Positions 41,901 to 50,670 are shown, numbered from the stretch's first letter. The stretch: DNA of 64,000 bases from Cristatella mucedo (GCA_009760855.2 WPIO01000141.1:435501-499500), one strand, 5' to 3'. The notes: generated by a model not told the origin, from the letters alone. Translations and numbers: made by a program.

Positions 41901-42615
41901 AGTTGATTAAACTGTCTTCAGTTGCATAGCAGTAGAAGAGCCTCAACGGCTATCGCCACCGCTTGCAGTCGGCAATAAAAGATCGCCTACTGCAGGATTC
42001 GAACCCACGACCTCGGTGGTGCAAAGCAGGCACCATACATCCGGGGCTATCTCTGTGAGACCACGATTTCATTATTGCAAGGGCAAGCTCTCGATTGCAT
42101 ACACTAGTCTGACGTGTATTCTCAACCTAATTCAGTCTAGAAAGGCATTTAAACACAGAATTTGCTCTAGCGATGAATTCACAGAAAGGACTCGTTCCGA
42201 TGATATGAGCTGGCTCACAAGAAGAGCATGCCTTTTGCATCCCACGTGTAGCAGCAGCAGCAGCAAGCACAGGGTGGCACAAGAAATTAGACCCAGTATA
42301 AACAGTAACAGTGGCAGACCCAGATCAAGCACTTCTCAACCCATGGTGGATACCTATAATGGTACTGCTATGGCCCAGGATTACGATTCACTGAGAACGC
42401 TTAGTAGCTCATGCAACCGTAAATAAATCTAACGCCACGTCAGTGCATTGCACGATCAAACGAACTGCTCTGAATTGGCATCAGCCCTAACGCTTTGTGC
42501 GACTCGGCGGCAAACGTGGCGCTGGTGCAGCCTTACCTGCAATAGACCCTGCGAGAAACGGCACTGCCGGCAGCAGCAGGGACGACTGTGCAGCCTGTGA
42601 TGGCCGGCGATCCAT
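32012..42615 (-). CDS. SLC25A45/47/48-like mitochondrial carrier, six exons found
   Basis: Inner-membrane SLC25 carrier. Minus-strand exons 42537-42615, 39462-39505, 35861-35926, 34185-34422, 32835-32989 and 32012-32335 join in phase into 301 residues, the usual SLC25 length. Carrier signatures: PLDTIK in repeat 1, PVEVVK in repeat 2, PADVIK in repeat 3. Other landmarks: FLAGSIAGGAGIAVGHPLDT, KNGVTGFFRGLLYPLTTAGF, GVRGLYRGTVITAIRDVPSY and RAFIANAVTFIVYMNLLRW. The C-terminal and loop features fit SLC25A45/47/48 better than SLC25A29 or SLC25A20; I cannot choose one. Odd: after PLDTIK the usual VRLQ residues are missing, so a micro-exon of about 12-20 bases probably lies between 35927 and 39461. 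Repeat 2 has Glu in place of the usual Asp, which some carriers allow. Start at 42615 follows an in-frame TGA. Introns are loaded with LINE-A and microsatellites. Confidence 0.88.
32624..32698. repeat. (CA)n microsatellite
   Basis: CACACA tract with single ACAT and ACAG interruptions, in an intron of the SLC25A45-like gene. Confidence 0.96.
32835..32989 (-). CDS. SLC25A45-like carrier exon (end of repeat 2)
   Basis: Acceptor TATCACGTCTCCAG and donor GTAAGG. Two bases complete Gly, then HLPSSIGGSLKHSAIIIRQQ, GVRGLYRGTVITAIRDVPSY and GVYMVTFEYVK. The GLYRG motif and the helix after it are typical for SLC25. Confidence 0.93.
33042..33294. repeat. (AG)n-rich microsatellite block
   Basis: About 250 bases of AG with AGAC, GGGA and GGAAGGATGGAGG interruptions, 53 bases upstream (in gene sense) of a carrier exon acceptor. 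Confidence 0.97.
33445..33780 (+). mobile_element. LINE-A 3' end
   Basis: C-terminal RT text (CCCAAAGCCTGGGACTCACT) and 3' UTR up to the hairpin AAAGTGCCCAGAAAGAG; the TAA-type tail is short. 5'-truncated, in a carrier-gene intron. Confidence 0.8.
34185..34422 (-). CDS. SLC25A45-like carrier exon (repeat 1 end to repeat 2 signature)
   Basis: Acceptor TTTTTCCATCCGCTCCAG and donor GTGAGC. Starts phase 0 with TGFFRGLLYPLTTAGFVNAA, passes a Gly/Ser-rich loop (LLGGGSGSYAHAY) and reaches PLIVPVEVVKVQLQAQLQR; ends one base into Gly. Confidence 0.94.
35125..35545 (-). mobile_element. Diverged LINE-A 3' end
   Basis: AAGGCACACTTAGAGAACTA, then 3' UTR and C-terminal coding landmarks (GCACGGTCTCTTAAGG, TTGAGGTTGCC). 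An opposite-strand LINE-A 3' end (35585-35672, CTAGAAAGAGATTGAGTTC) follows immediately, so the two form an inverted pair. Confidence 0.7.
35585..35672 (+). mobile_element. Short LINE-A 3' end
   Basis: About 90 bases: CATGCTTTCTTTGCG, the hairpin AAAGTGCCTAGAAAGAG, and an ATTACTATTATTTTTA tail. Confidence 0.8.
35861..35926 (-). CDS. SLC25A45-like carrier small exon (66 nt)
   Basis: Acceptor ATTTATCCTCTTGCAG and donor GTGAGT; phase 0 at both ends. Encodes SPGSKSLHLLKIAKHIYTKN and GV, joining to TGFFRG in the next exon, exactly the spacing found in the first carrier repeat. Confidence 0.88.
36540..36735 (+). mobile_element. LINE-A 3' UTR fragment
   Basis: CAGCATTTATTGGGTCCTTG to CTTCCTTTGCAGCATATTG; lacks the terminal hairpin. 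It faces a minus-strand LINE-A 3' end at 36755-36870. Confidence 0.7.
36755..36870 (-). mobile_element. LINE-A 3' end
   Basis: AATAATAATAAAAATAATAATGC tail shortened here to its core, then the standard hairpin (AAAGCGCCCTCAGAGAAC) and GGAAATGCAATTGAATGGTG, cut at 36870 by an AT microsatellite. Confidence 0.85.
36871..36957. repeat. (AT)n microsatellite
   Basis: About 87 bases of AT with TACATATACATA interruptions, replacing the remainder of a LINE-A copy. Confidence 0.96.
37428..37490. repeat. (TC)n microsatellite
   Basis: About 30 TC units in a carrier-gene intron. Confidence 0.96.
37560..38160 (-). mobile_element. Old LINE-A-related copy
   Basis: AATAATAATAATAAAAAC tail, then diverged 3' UTR and C-terminal RT text (GAGTTCCAGGAGTTTGGAG, GTCTAGATGGGATGTCACGC, CAGCTGAAAGTAAGCAGAC). 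Many substitutions; older than the main LINE-A copies. Confidence 0.7.
38859..38928. repeat. (CT)n microsatellite
   Basis: About 35 CT units preceded by CTGTCTGTCTGTCTCTC. Confidence 0.97.
39462..39505 (-). CDS. SLC25A45-like carrier micro-exon (44 nt, first signature)
   Basis: Acceptor with a long T run (TTCTTTTTTTTCAG) and donor GTAATA. Two bases complete Gly, then GAGIAVGHPLDTIK. It carries the first PxDxxK signature. Found by reading the strand directly; it is too short to appear as an open frame of useful size. Confidence 0.9.
40431..40545. repeat. Purine-rich GA/GGA tract
   Basis: Imperfect GAGA and GGGAG repeats with a duplicated GAGTGAGGGAGCTGAGA unit. Confidence 0.75.
40815..41815 (-). 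mobile_element. LINE-A copy with a nested LINE-A 3' end
   Basis: 3' UTR, C-terminal RT region and part of the segment encoding LGVIFQS-like text, on the minus strand. At 41108-41195 a plus-strand LINE-A 3' terminus (hairpin and TTATTGTAATTATCATTATT tail) interrupts it, flanked by the 5 bp repeat AAGTC (41103-41107 and 41196-41200), a target-site duplication. The minus copy continues in register after it. Confidence 0.85.
41912..42045 (-). mobile_element. SINE-A copy, reversed
   Basis: Reverse complement gives the B-box GGGTTCGAATCC, then GCAGTAGGCGATC, TTGCCGACTGCAAGCGG and TAGCCGTTGAGGC. Located upstream of the first coding exon of the carrier only by strand order (it is in the intron between exons 39462 and 42537). 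Confidence 0.82.
42537..42615 (-). CDS. SLC25A45-like carrier exon 1 (start codon)
   Basis: ATG at 42613-42615 preceded directly by an in-frame TGA. Encodes MDRRPSQAAQSSLLLPAVPF and LAGSIA plus one base of Gly; donor CAG|GTAAGG is perfect. Joined to the 44 nt exon it reads FLAGSIAGGAGIAVGHPLDT, the standard opening of an SLC25 protein. A longer hydrophobic open frame over the same bases is in the wrong frame. Confidence 0.9.
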
Positions 42616-43064
42616 TCAAGTAGATGCAAACAAGGTTTGCGAGAATGAACGTGAGTGTAACCCCGGACAAGGAAAGCAGTGGTGGAGAGCAGACAGCATC
42701 AATGGATGTGTCCTGCCTTAAGGTGGCCAACGGTGAGCTCACTTGTACATATATGAATATCTGTATGTCTCTGATAAGGTGCTACCCACGAAGGTACACC
42801 AGGCCATAGAAGCTGATGCTGCAATAAAGTGTGGAAAGATAAATACCACAATCAGAGCATTTCGGCTGTGCCGACAGGCATGATAAAAGACTGGTGGCCA
42901 CACGGCAGCTTTAGAACAGACTGATTCTGTACTGCTGTGCTATGCATGACCCCCATAATTTAAAACCACTGTAAGACTCGACCAATGCCAAATTAGAAGC
43001 TCCTACTTTTGCATCCTATGCAGTTGATCCACTCAAAAAAATCTTGGCTCCTTCAACGGCCTCA

Positions 43065-43160
43065 TTTCTATAGTCGCAGAAGAGCCTTCACGGCTATCAC
43101 CACAGCTTGCAATTGGCTATAAAGGATTGTTGCCCACTGCAGGATTCCAACCCAAGATGT
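43065..43160 (-). mobile_element. SINE-A copy, reversed, partial
   Basis: Reverse complement shows TTATAGCCAATTGCAAGC, GCTGTGGTGATAGCCGTG and GAAGGCTCTTCTG, the SINE-A body; the head is cut short at GGTTGGAATCC. Confidence 0.75.
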
Positions 43161-43970
43161 AATAATGATAACAATAATGCACTCGACAAAGCGCCCTCAG
43201 GGAACTCAATCTCTTTCTAGGCACTTTACATTTGCTACCAATGGAAACGCGATTGAATCGTGAGTAATATCATGCTCGATCAACAACAACATGAATAATG
43301 TGGTTAGGGGTGACATGCACAAGGTCAGCATGCAAGTGTGGTTAGTGGCAGCATGCACAGTGTCAGCACACATAAGCACATCAAGGACGAATCACAGGGA
43401 CCCACTAAATGTGTCCTAAATAGGTGTGTTTTTAAGTTCCTTTTAAATGTGGTCAGGTCATGGGATGTTCTGATGCAAGTCGGGAGTGAGTTCCAGGCTT
43501 TGGGAGCATACGATCTAAATGCACGGCCTCCAAAGGATAGGTAAACAGAATCCAAAAAGCTGGTGGTACGATGCTCAACCTGGTGGGGCAGTAGACCTGA
43601 CAGGTATGCTGGAGCCAAAGCATGAACAGACCTAAAAGTGAGCGACAAAACCTTAAATTTGATCGGATGCTTGACTGATAGCCAGTGCAGGTCGGTGAGA
43701 AGTGGTGTGATGTGGCAACTGCGACGCTCACGGCAAACATGCCTAGCTGCTGAGTTTTGCACCAGCTGTGTTTGCCTGATTGCACATGCCGATAGGCCAC
43801 TAAGTAGTGAGTTACAGAAGTCAAGACGGGATGTCACAAATGCATGGACCGACTTAGACGTGGTATCCTTATCTAGACAAACCCGAATTGTTGCAATGTT
43901 ATGAAGCTGAAAATAGGCAGATTTGACTGTGGAGCTGATATGGTCGTCTAACGAGAGGTCGCTTTGGATT
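43160..43970 (-). mobile_element. LINE-A copy
   Basis: TAATGATAACAATAATGC tail, hairpin, 3' UTR and a long C-terminal RT frame (HITPLLTDLHW, SVHAFVTSRLDFCNSLLSG, SLDDHISSTVKSAYFQLHNI). It breaks at about 43970 where the sequence jumps back into the 3' coding part of a second copy. Confidence 0.88.
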
Positions 43971-44940
43971 TGACGTTCGTACAAGGTATAGGTAAAGGAA
44001 AACAGTCGTAAAAGCAAGTGGTACGATGCTCGGCATGGTGGGGGAATAGATCTGGCAGGTTGGCTGGAGCAAAATAATGAAGACACTTAAAAGTAAGTGA
44101 CAGAGCCTTAAAGACGATGCATTGCTTGATTCGGAGCCAGTACAGGTCGGCAAGAAGTGGTGTGATATATCAACTGTGACACTCACGACAGACAGGCCTA
44201 GCTGATAAGTTATGCACCAGCTGTAAGCACCTGAGTGCACAGGCCGGTAGACCAGCAAGCAGTGAGTTACAGAAGTCATGACTGGATGTCATGAATGCAC
44301 GGACCAACTTGGATGCATTATTCCTGTCTAAGCAAGCGCACATTTTAGCAATCTTTTGTAGGTGAAAGTCGGCAAACTTGACTAAGACAAGGTCATCAAC
44401 TGAAAGTTCATTTTGAAACAGAACATTTAAATGTAGTGCAGACGCAGCATAAGATATAGTGGCAGAGCCGATTTTGAGCGTTAAGTGTTCCAAGCCCTGA
44501 GTCACAGTCGGTTCGCTGATAACTAGGAAGGTGGTTTTATCGTCGTTAAATGAAGAAAGTTTGCTGCCATCCATATGTGGATACCAGCAGTACACTGTAC
44601 ATCCGGCAAGGTAGTTGAGATCACTCATAAACAGATGAAGGGCGTCGTCAACAATCGTGCAACGAATACTTGGGGTTTTTTGGCACATTAAAAGCAAATT
44701 CAGGCACACAATTTAAGAGTGGGGACCGATGTTGCAGTAGGCCAGATGGCTAATAAGTTGACAGAAACTCACTGCAGTGCTCGAGGGAGAGCGTTCTGGA
44801 CGGCTCAAAACAATGGCAGGAATACTGGAGATACTCGGTTACCTCTTACTCTTGCATCGTGTGGGCCTCCTGCAGGAGATACTTAATTCATGAACTCAGT
44901 CAGAAACAGCGCATCCAGAAAAGCATTTGAACGACACAAG
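43971..44940 (-). mobile_element. Second LINE-A-type copy, older
   Basis: Starts in the C-terminal coding part (TTTGACGTTCGTACAAGG), runs through NNASKLVRAFMTSSHDFCNS to the segment KLSSFNDDKTTFLVISEPTV, and then near 44760-44940 shows text like the 5' part of the copy at 56668-59935 (TTAATTCATGAACTC, AAAGCATTTGAACGAC). The YADD region is missing. Confidence 0.7.
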
Positions 44941-44961
44941 CAAGACGATAGTGGGCATGCA

Positions 44962-45075
44962 CTAATAATAATAATAATAATAACAATCATAAACAATTTC
45001 TATAGCGCCCTCAGAAACATTCATTTCTCTTTAGGTACTTAACATTTGCTGCAAAGGAAGCAATGATCCCACATT
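44962..45075 (-). mobile_element. LINE-A 3' end, variant hairpin
   Basis: AATAATAATAATAATAACAA tail, then ATAGCGCCCTCAGAAACATT and TACTTAACATTTGCTGC; cut at 45075. Confidence 0.75.
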
Positions 45076-45721
45076 TACTATCGTACCGAACAGTGTGGTC
45101 ACTGAGAGCCAGCGAAGCTATAGCGGCAGCTGGTTCCGGTGCCGGAGCGTTGGTCTGCAGGACGGCAAGCCAGCTGGAGCATATGCCGCCAGTAGGACGG
45201 CAGTCGCAGGCGGCAGGCTTTAAACGTCAGTAAGCATGCAATTTCTTATGCTTTAAGCGAGTTCAGGGCTGTAGGCGAGAAGACTTCAGAAAAAAGCCAA
45301 GGTTAGCTGCAGAAAATAATTCATAATTGAACTGCAAGATAGGTACCTGCCACAGGATTTCAACGGCTGACTGATGCCCCCCTCAGCCGGGTCGATGACG
45401 TCCAAGAACAGCATCGAAAGCCAGGGACGGGACAAGACGTCCTTCCAGCAACTGTCTTGAGGTGTGACTTCACGCGAAAAGAAAGCAATATAAATCTAAG
45501 AATGACCGCATTAACAACGTTTTTTTCGGGGCTTCTTCGTCAAAGTGCATGGTATGTGGTGGAGTGCAGTTACTACCACGCCCACGGCGGCCGACGATGC
45601 CTTCGCGCCCTATTCGTGTGAGAACTATCCAATTTCCCGTGCATCGCCTGTCACGCGTATATCTATGGTGAATTACATAGATATACTCGACACTGTAGCC
45701 AATGAAGAGTCTTTCTTATAA
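45076..45721. other. Unassigned, locally GC-rich, one 49-codon open stretch on -
   Basis: On the minus strand 45347-45495 is open and bounded by an acceptor-like TCATTCTTAG and a donor-like GTACCT. It would encode SREVTPQDSCWKDVLSRPWL and LFLDVIDPAEGG. I know no family with this text and see no partner exons, so I list it only as a candidate exon. Nothing else recognised. Confidence 0.2.
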
Positions 45722-45887
45722 TGAATGAATGTATCTCCGTCAGTAACTCCACAAAGTCATAAAGACCATGTGGGTGTTACGCAGGAGAGTTTTGTATAGC
45801 GCACTTACAGCCTAAGCAGCTTTCGGTACGCATTCGGTAGCCAACAGACTTCGTCTCACTCAACAAAGAGAAAGTGGGAAGCATAAT
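45722..45887 (-). mobile_element. LINE-B 3' end, left half of a split copy
   Basis: LINE-B 3' UTR on the minus strand (CTCCACAAAGTCATAAAGAC, GGTAGCCAACAGACTTCGTC) up to GTGGGAAGCAT. The rest of the same copy resumes at 48759 after the LINE-A insertion. The tail reads AATGAATGAATGTATC rather than ACATT units. Confidence 0.88.
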
Positions 45888-48758
45888 AATAATAATAATA
45901 ATAATATTATTGCACTTGATAAAGCGCCCTCAGAGAACTTAATCTCTTTCTAGGCGCTTTACATTTGCTGCAAAGTGATACGCAACAGAATAGTAAGTAA
46001 AATCATGCTTGAAAAACAAACAAAATGAATAACATGGTTAGGGGTTACATGCACTGGGTCAGCATGCAAATGTGGTTAGTGGCAGCATGAACAGTGTCAG
46101 CACGCATAAGCACATCGAGGACGAATCACAAGGACCCACTAAATGCTGTCCTAAATAGGTATGTTTTTAAGTTTCTTTTAAATGTGGCCAGGTCAGGGGA
46201 TGTTCTGATGCAGGTCGGGAGGGAGTTCCAGGCTGTGGGAGCATACGGGCTAAATGCACGGTCTCCAAAGGATTTAAGGTTTGTACGAGGTATTTCTAGA
46301 CTGTTGGATTCCGAAAAGCGAGTGGTACGATGCTTTGCCTGATGGGGTAGTGTATCTGAAAGATAGGCTGGAGCCATAGAATGAAGAGACCTAAAAGTGA
46401 GCGCGACAAAACCTTGAAGTCAATCCGTTGCTTGACTGGTAGCCAGTGCAGGTCGGCGAGAAGTGGAGTAATGTGGCAACTGCGACGCTCACGACAGACA
46501 AGCCTAGCTGCAGAGTTTTGCACCAGCTGCAATCGCCTGATCGCACATGCTGGTAGGCCAGTAAGCTGTGAGTTGCAGAAGTCGAGACGAGATGTCACGA
46601 ATGCATGGACCAACTTGGACGTGGTATCTTTATCTAAACAAGCCCTAATTTTAGCAATGTTATGAAGAAGCTGAAAATAGGCTGATTTGACTGTGGAGCT
46701 GATGTGGTCGTCTAACGAGAGGTCGCTTTGGAATATGACACCTAGATTTCGAGCTGATGCAACTGGAGATATGCTGGCAGAGCCAATTTTGAAAGTCAGC
46801 CTTTCCAATATCTGAATAACACTAGGTTTGCCCATAACTAGTAAGTTAGTTTTATCATCGTTTAGTTTTAGAAAATTTGCTGCCATCCATGATCGGATGT
46901 CATCAATGCATGCAGCAAGTGAGTTGAGAGAATTTGAGGTGCTCGAAGGCTGGGAGGGATCAAAGCAAAGGTACAACTGAGTGTCATCCGCATAGAAGTG
47001 AAAGCCTAGATTGTGCTTGGCAATCACATCAGCGAGAGGGAGAGTATAAACGGTGAAAAGGACCGGACCTAGCACAGAGCCCTGAGGTACTCCATATTTT
47101 AGAGGTACTTCAGATGATCTTTGTCCATTCACGTCAACACTCTGGAGTCTCCCACTGAGATAGGACCTGAACCACTGCAGAGCAGTGCCAGTGATGCCCA
47201 GGCGAGATGAGAGGCGCTCTAGAAGTACTTTGTGATCGATGGTATCAAAAGCTGCCGAAAGATCGAGCAAAACAAGAAGAGACACTCTACCCATGTCTGC
47301 ATTCCAAAGTAGGTCGTTGTATACCCGAAGCAATGCTGACTCTGTGGAGTGATTAGCTCTAAAGCCAGACTGGAACTTACTAGCAAGGTGTGAGGTTTCG
47401 ATATACGAGTTCAGCTGGTCCGCCACGACCCGTTCCAGTGTCTTTGATAGGAATAGTAGAAGGGGGCCTGGGCGGTAGTTGCTTAAGTTCTCTTGGTCTA
47501 GTGTAGCTTTCTTGAGAAGTGGCCTGACTACAGCTTTTTTGAAAGGTGCTGGGACATGACCTGAGGCTAATGACATATTAATGATGTTGGTTATGCATGG
47601 CAGCAGCAGATCAATGCAACGTAGGAGCAGGACAGTGGGAATAGGGTCCAGTGGACTTGTTGTCTTCTTTGATTGAGATACGAGCTTTAGGACTACATCA
47701 CTAGTGACCTGTTTAAATGCAGACATTGAGGCGCAGCCAGGAACCGAGGAACAGCATTCTAGTGGGAAGTTTGTCATCGCAGGGATGGATTCCCTGATTT
47801 TGTCTATCTTCTGCACAAAGAATCGAGAGAAGCGATCGGCTAGATCATCACAAGGATCATCAGGTAAGGAGCTAACCTGGGAACGGTTGAGGAGATGGTT
47901 TATTGTCGACATCAGCATTTTTGGATTGTGCATCTGTGATTCAACAATGTTTCTATAAAAGCTAGACTTAGCCTTTGCTAGGATCGATTGGTACGACCTA
48001 CAGTAGTCTTCATATGCCTGTCGATGGACAGTTAGTCCGGATCTTTTGTATGCCTTTTCAAGCTTTAGTTTAGTAGACTTGGCTAGTTTAATGTCTGTGG
48101 TAAACCATAGGCCGTCTGGGCGGGGGCGCACAGTGCGCTTTGTCAAAGGTGCAAACTCGTCGAGCGTGTCAGCTAGTGTCGTGTTGTAGCAATCTACCAG
48201 TGATGACAGATCGGAGGGAGGACTGAGCAGCAAAGGTGAAGCAGATATGCTCGCACGGACAGCATCGATGTCAAGGGTCTTGAGGTTTCGCGATTCACAG
48301 GTTATTTTAGAGGAGAATGTGGGCACACACTGTAGATTGAATGAGATCTGCATGTGGTCAGATAAGCAGGATTTGGTGATAACTGGTGATGACAAAGTGC
48401 AGTTATATGAGAATATTTGGTCGAGTGTGTGACCCTTGATGTGGGTAGGGCCATGCACATGAGTCACAAGAGATAATGAGTCTGTCAATGTACGAAATTC
48501 GGTGCTGAAAGCGTCAGATAAGTTATCAAAGTGAACGTTGAAATCACCCATAACGAGGAAGGATCGATTTCTTGCACACAGAATCGAAATGAGATCGGAG
48601 AAATCTGAGATAAAGGAGGATTTGGTACCTGGTGGGCGATAGACTACTGCCACTATCGGTAGCTTGTTTTCGGGTGAGACCAGGACAATTGATTCAAAAG
48701 ACTGCTTCGAGGGTACCGCAAATGGCTTGAAGTTGAATTTCGAACGCACGATCATAGC
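45888..48758 (-). mobile_element. LINE-A, near-intact 3' two thirds, nested in LINE-B
   Basis: 2.9 kb on the minus strand from an AATAATAATAATAATAATA tail (45888) to about 48758, where its 5' end joins LINE-B text in mid-word. Hairpin, 3' UTR and one open frame are all present. Compared with the copy at 56668-59935 it is 5'-truncated inside the endonuclease. Open frame and intact hairpin suggest a young insertion. Confidence 0.92.
46296..48758 (-). CDS. LINE-A ORF2-type protein: partial AP endonuclease plus reverse transcriptase
   Basis: About 820 codons with no stop. The endonuclease part starts after its N-terminal catalytic residues but keeps VVYRPPG, MGDFNVHFD, THIKGHTLDQI and CLSDHMQISF. 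The RT part has FQSGFRANHSTESALL, LLDLSAAFDTIDH, GVPQGSVLGPVLF and the active site FHFYADDTQLYL, then a thumb/C-terminal region. Motif order places it in the CR1/L2/Rex1 group. One Leu codon is added in the SAYFQL(L)HNI stretch and the end is shifted relative to other copies, so the last residues may be altered. The frame extends upstream to 48899 only by running through LINE-B in a non-coding frame. Not a host gene; mobilisation would need the missing 5' part. Confidence 0.88.
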   Translation of the reverse strand, partial: AMIVRSKFNFKPFAVPSKQSFESIVLVSPENKLPIVAVVYRPPGTKSSFISDFSDLISILCARNRSFLVMGDFNVHFDNLSDAFSTEFRTLTDSLSLVTHVHGPTHIKGHTLDQIFSYNCTLSSPVITKSCLSDHMQISFNLQCVPTFSSKITCESRNLKTLDIDAVRASISASPLLLSPPSDLSSLVDCYNTTLADTLDEFAPLTKRTVRPRPDGLWFTTDIKLAKSTKLKLEKAYKRSGLTVHRQAYEDYCRSYQSILAKAKSSFYRNIVESQMHNPKMLMSTINHLLNRSQVSSLPDDPCDDLADRFSRFFVQKIDKIRESIPAMTNFPLECCSSVPGCASMSAFKQVTSDVVLKLVSQSKKTTSPLDPIPTVLLLRCIDLLLPCITNIINMSLASGHVPAPFKKAVVRPLLKKATLDQENLSNYRPGPLLLFLSKTLERVVADQLNSYIETSHLASKFQSGFRANHSTESALLRVYNDLLWNADMGRVSLLVLLDLSAAFDTIDHKVLLERLSSRLGITGTALQWFRSYLSGRLQSVDVNGQRSSEVPLKYGVPQGSVLGPVLFTVYTLPLADVIAKHNLGFHFYADDTQLYLCFDPSQPSSTSNSLNSLAACIDDIRSWMAANFLKLNDDKTNLLVMGKPSVIQILERLTFKIGSASISPVASARNLGVIFQSDLSLDDHISSTVKSAYFQLLHNIAKIRACLDKDTTSKLVHAFVTSRLDFCNSQLTGLPACAIRRLQLVQNSAARLVCRERRSCHITPLLADLHWLPVKQRIDFKVLSRSLLGLFILWLQPIFQIHYPIRQSIVPLAFRNPTV

Positions 48759-49275
48759 AACATAGTTAAAAACAGAGTTAGGAGAGCAGTTGAGGTAGTG
48801 GCATAGAAGTAGCAGTTCAGGACCACTGAAAAAGATGTGCCATAGTCGGCAGTTGGAGAGTAGATGTCGTTGCATAAGAATTGTGGAAGCGAGTTCCACA
48901 GTCTAGGACCTGCAGAGCTAAAGCTTCTGTCGCCAACTGTCTTTAAGCGGAGGAATGGGACGGCTAATTTATTGTCCACACGGGACCTGATGGTGCGAAC
49001 AGGCTGAAACTGATGCAGCAGTTCAGCTAGGTATGAAGGAGCCAAGCCGTGGCGGGCCTTGTGGGTCAGCGTAAGAACTTTGCTCTGTATCCTTTGCTCA
49101 ACCGGCAACCATCCTTGGTCTTCCAGCAAAGGTGACACGTGCTCAAACCGCTGGGACTTGAAGACCAGCCTTGCAGCCATATTCATAGTCCGCTGTAGTG
49201 GCATAATAGCTTTCTTTGGTAGCCCGGCCAAAAGGGAATTACAATAATCAAGCCGAGACAGAACTAAAGACCGAT
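48759..49275 (-). mobile_element. LINE-B RT C-terminus, right half of a split copy
   Basis: Open frame 48752-49231 on the minus strand reads MAGLPKKAIMPLQRTMNMAA, FEHVSPLLEDQGWLPVEQRI, RSFSSAGPRLWNSLPQ, matching the LINE-B copy at 54056-55577. It stops matching at 49275 (5' truncation), and its 3' end is cut by LINE-A at 48759. Confidence 0.9.
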
Positions 49276-50107
49276 TGAGGTTTACGCCGGAGATTTTCCT
49301 AGGGGGCGCGCTCAGAGCCTACTCGACTTTTTGTGCTCGCGCTCGACGCGTAGTCAAAAAACTGCGCCGCACTCCAAAGAGAAAGTAAGAAGAATAGCTG
49401 AATCAGGAGTACAGTCAGGGAAGCACTTGGATTTATAATTGTTCCAGCAGACGACGGCCTTAATTTTTCAAGGACCGGCAGTGACGCGGCGGCTTGCTAA
49501 AACAGCCAGAAATAACTGCCGAGATACGTATTATTCGTAGCCAATGAGCTATAAATACTAGGAACCGCTTAAACCTCATTTTTATGTGGCAAATATTGCG
49601 TCTGTAACGTTTCCGTTCTCCTTCTGCCCTGCTTCGGTCTTCCTTTCTTGTAGGAAGTATGCACCGCTTGTCATATTGCTAGTTATTTTTCTTCGCCCCT
49701 AAAAGGATCGTGGGAAAGCTTCTTTTTTAGGAGGTAAGAATGGTACTCCGCGATGCACCAGGCTGTAAAGTCGAATCTTTCAAATTTAACTTTATCGCCC
49801 GCCGTCCACGCTTTTCGAAGCAAAGAACAAAGGAGCGTGCCCTTTGACGGTGCCTATTATTTAATCATTTGTTCTAACTTGCCCAAATCTTTTCCCAGCA
49901 GTACAAACACCGTTATCTTACGAGTCTTCATTAGTTAAGTCTTTCTTTCATCTTGGACCACCCAAAAGTCTTGGCGACGTATGCACCTAAGACTCAAACA
50001 GGACAGAAACGTAAAGGAGTTAAGACTAACCCACGTAAAATATGTCTACAGATAGATTATCGCATAGATCCGAGTTTAGATGGGTAATATTGCTTCTTAT
50101 GAGGGCA
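49276..50107. other. No recognised gene or repeat
   Basis: Only short open frames, no repeat family I can match. Confidence 0.4.
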
Positions 50108-50265
50108 AACTAGGTGGGCGGTTGCTTTTCACGACCTCTGTCTCGAGGTCGTAGGTTCGAATCTTGTGGCTGGCGATCCTGTATCGCCTCTGCAAGCGGC
50201 GACGATAGCCGTAAAGGCTATTTTGTCGCTATAAAAAAGAGACCGTTGAGCTAACTAGTATTGGT
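50108..50265 (+). mobile_element. SINE-A copy
   Basis: Head lacks the A box but keeps GGTCGTAGGTTCGAATCTTG; body with TATCGCCTCTGCAAGCGG, GATAGCCGTAAAGGCT and GTCGCTATAAAAAAGAG. The hairpin arms differ from the 18757 copy (GCC/GGC instead of CCAC/GTGG). Confidence 0.82.
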
Positions 50266-50339
50266 TTTTCCTATTCCTCGCGACCTATTTTTTTCCGCAC
50301 GTGGAAGCAGCTGGTAAGTGCACGTGGAAGCAGCATGTG

Positions 50340-50670
50340 GAAGCACCTTTCTAGGCGCTTTACAATTGCTTTACAGGAAGTACGAACGAATGATTAGTGG
50401 TAGCATGCTCAATAAACAACAAAAATAACGTGGTTAGGGGTGGCATGCACAGGGTCAGCATGCAAGTATGGTTAGTGGCAGAATACACAGTGTCAGCACA
50501 TATAAACACATGAAGGACGAATCACAGGGGCCAACTAAATACTGTGATAAATAGATGCGTTTTTAGTTTCTTTTAAATATGGTCAAGTCAGTAGATATCC
50601 TGACGCAAGTCAAGAGTGACTTTCAGGCTTTGGGAGCATACGAACTAAATGCACGTTCTCCAAAAAATTT
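50340..50670 (-). mobile_element. LINE-A 3' part without tail
   Basis: CACCTTTCTAGGCGCTTTAC through the 3' UTR to GCACGTTCTCCAAAAAATTT, where it breaks just before the AT-rich hAT region. The terminal hairpin is half missing. Confidence 0.8.

Noticed and set aside
42016-42426. Plus-strand 136-codon Ser-rich frame resembling a cytoplasmic tail
   Set aside because: It begins inside a reversed SINE-A, has no recognised domain and no splice partners; treated as chance.
42533-42742. Minus-strand 69-codon hydrophobic frame (VTLTFILANLVCIYLNG)
   Set aside because: The same bases in another frame give the start exon of the SLC25A45-like carrier with a perfect donor and phase match.
46296-48899. Single 867-residue protein
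   Set aside because: The first 47 or so residues are LINE-B read out of frame; the true LINE-A part ends at about 48758.
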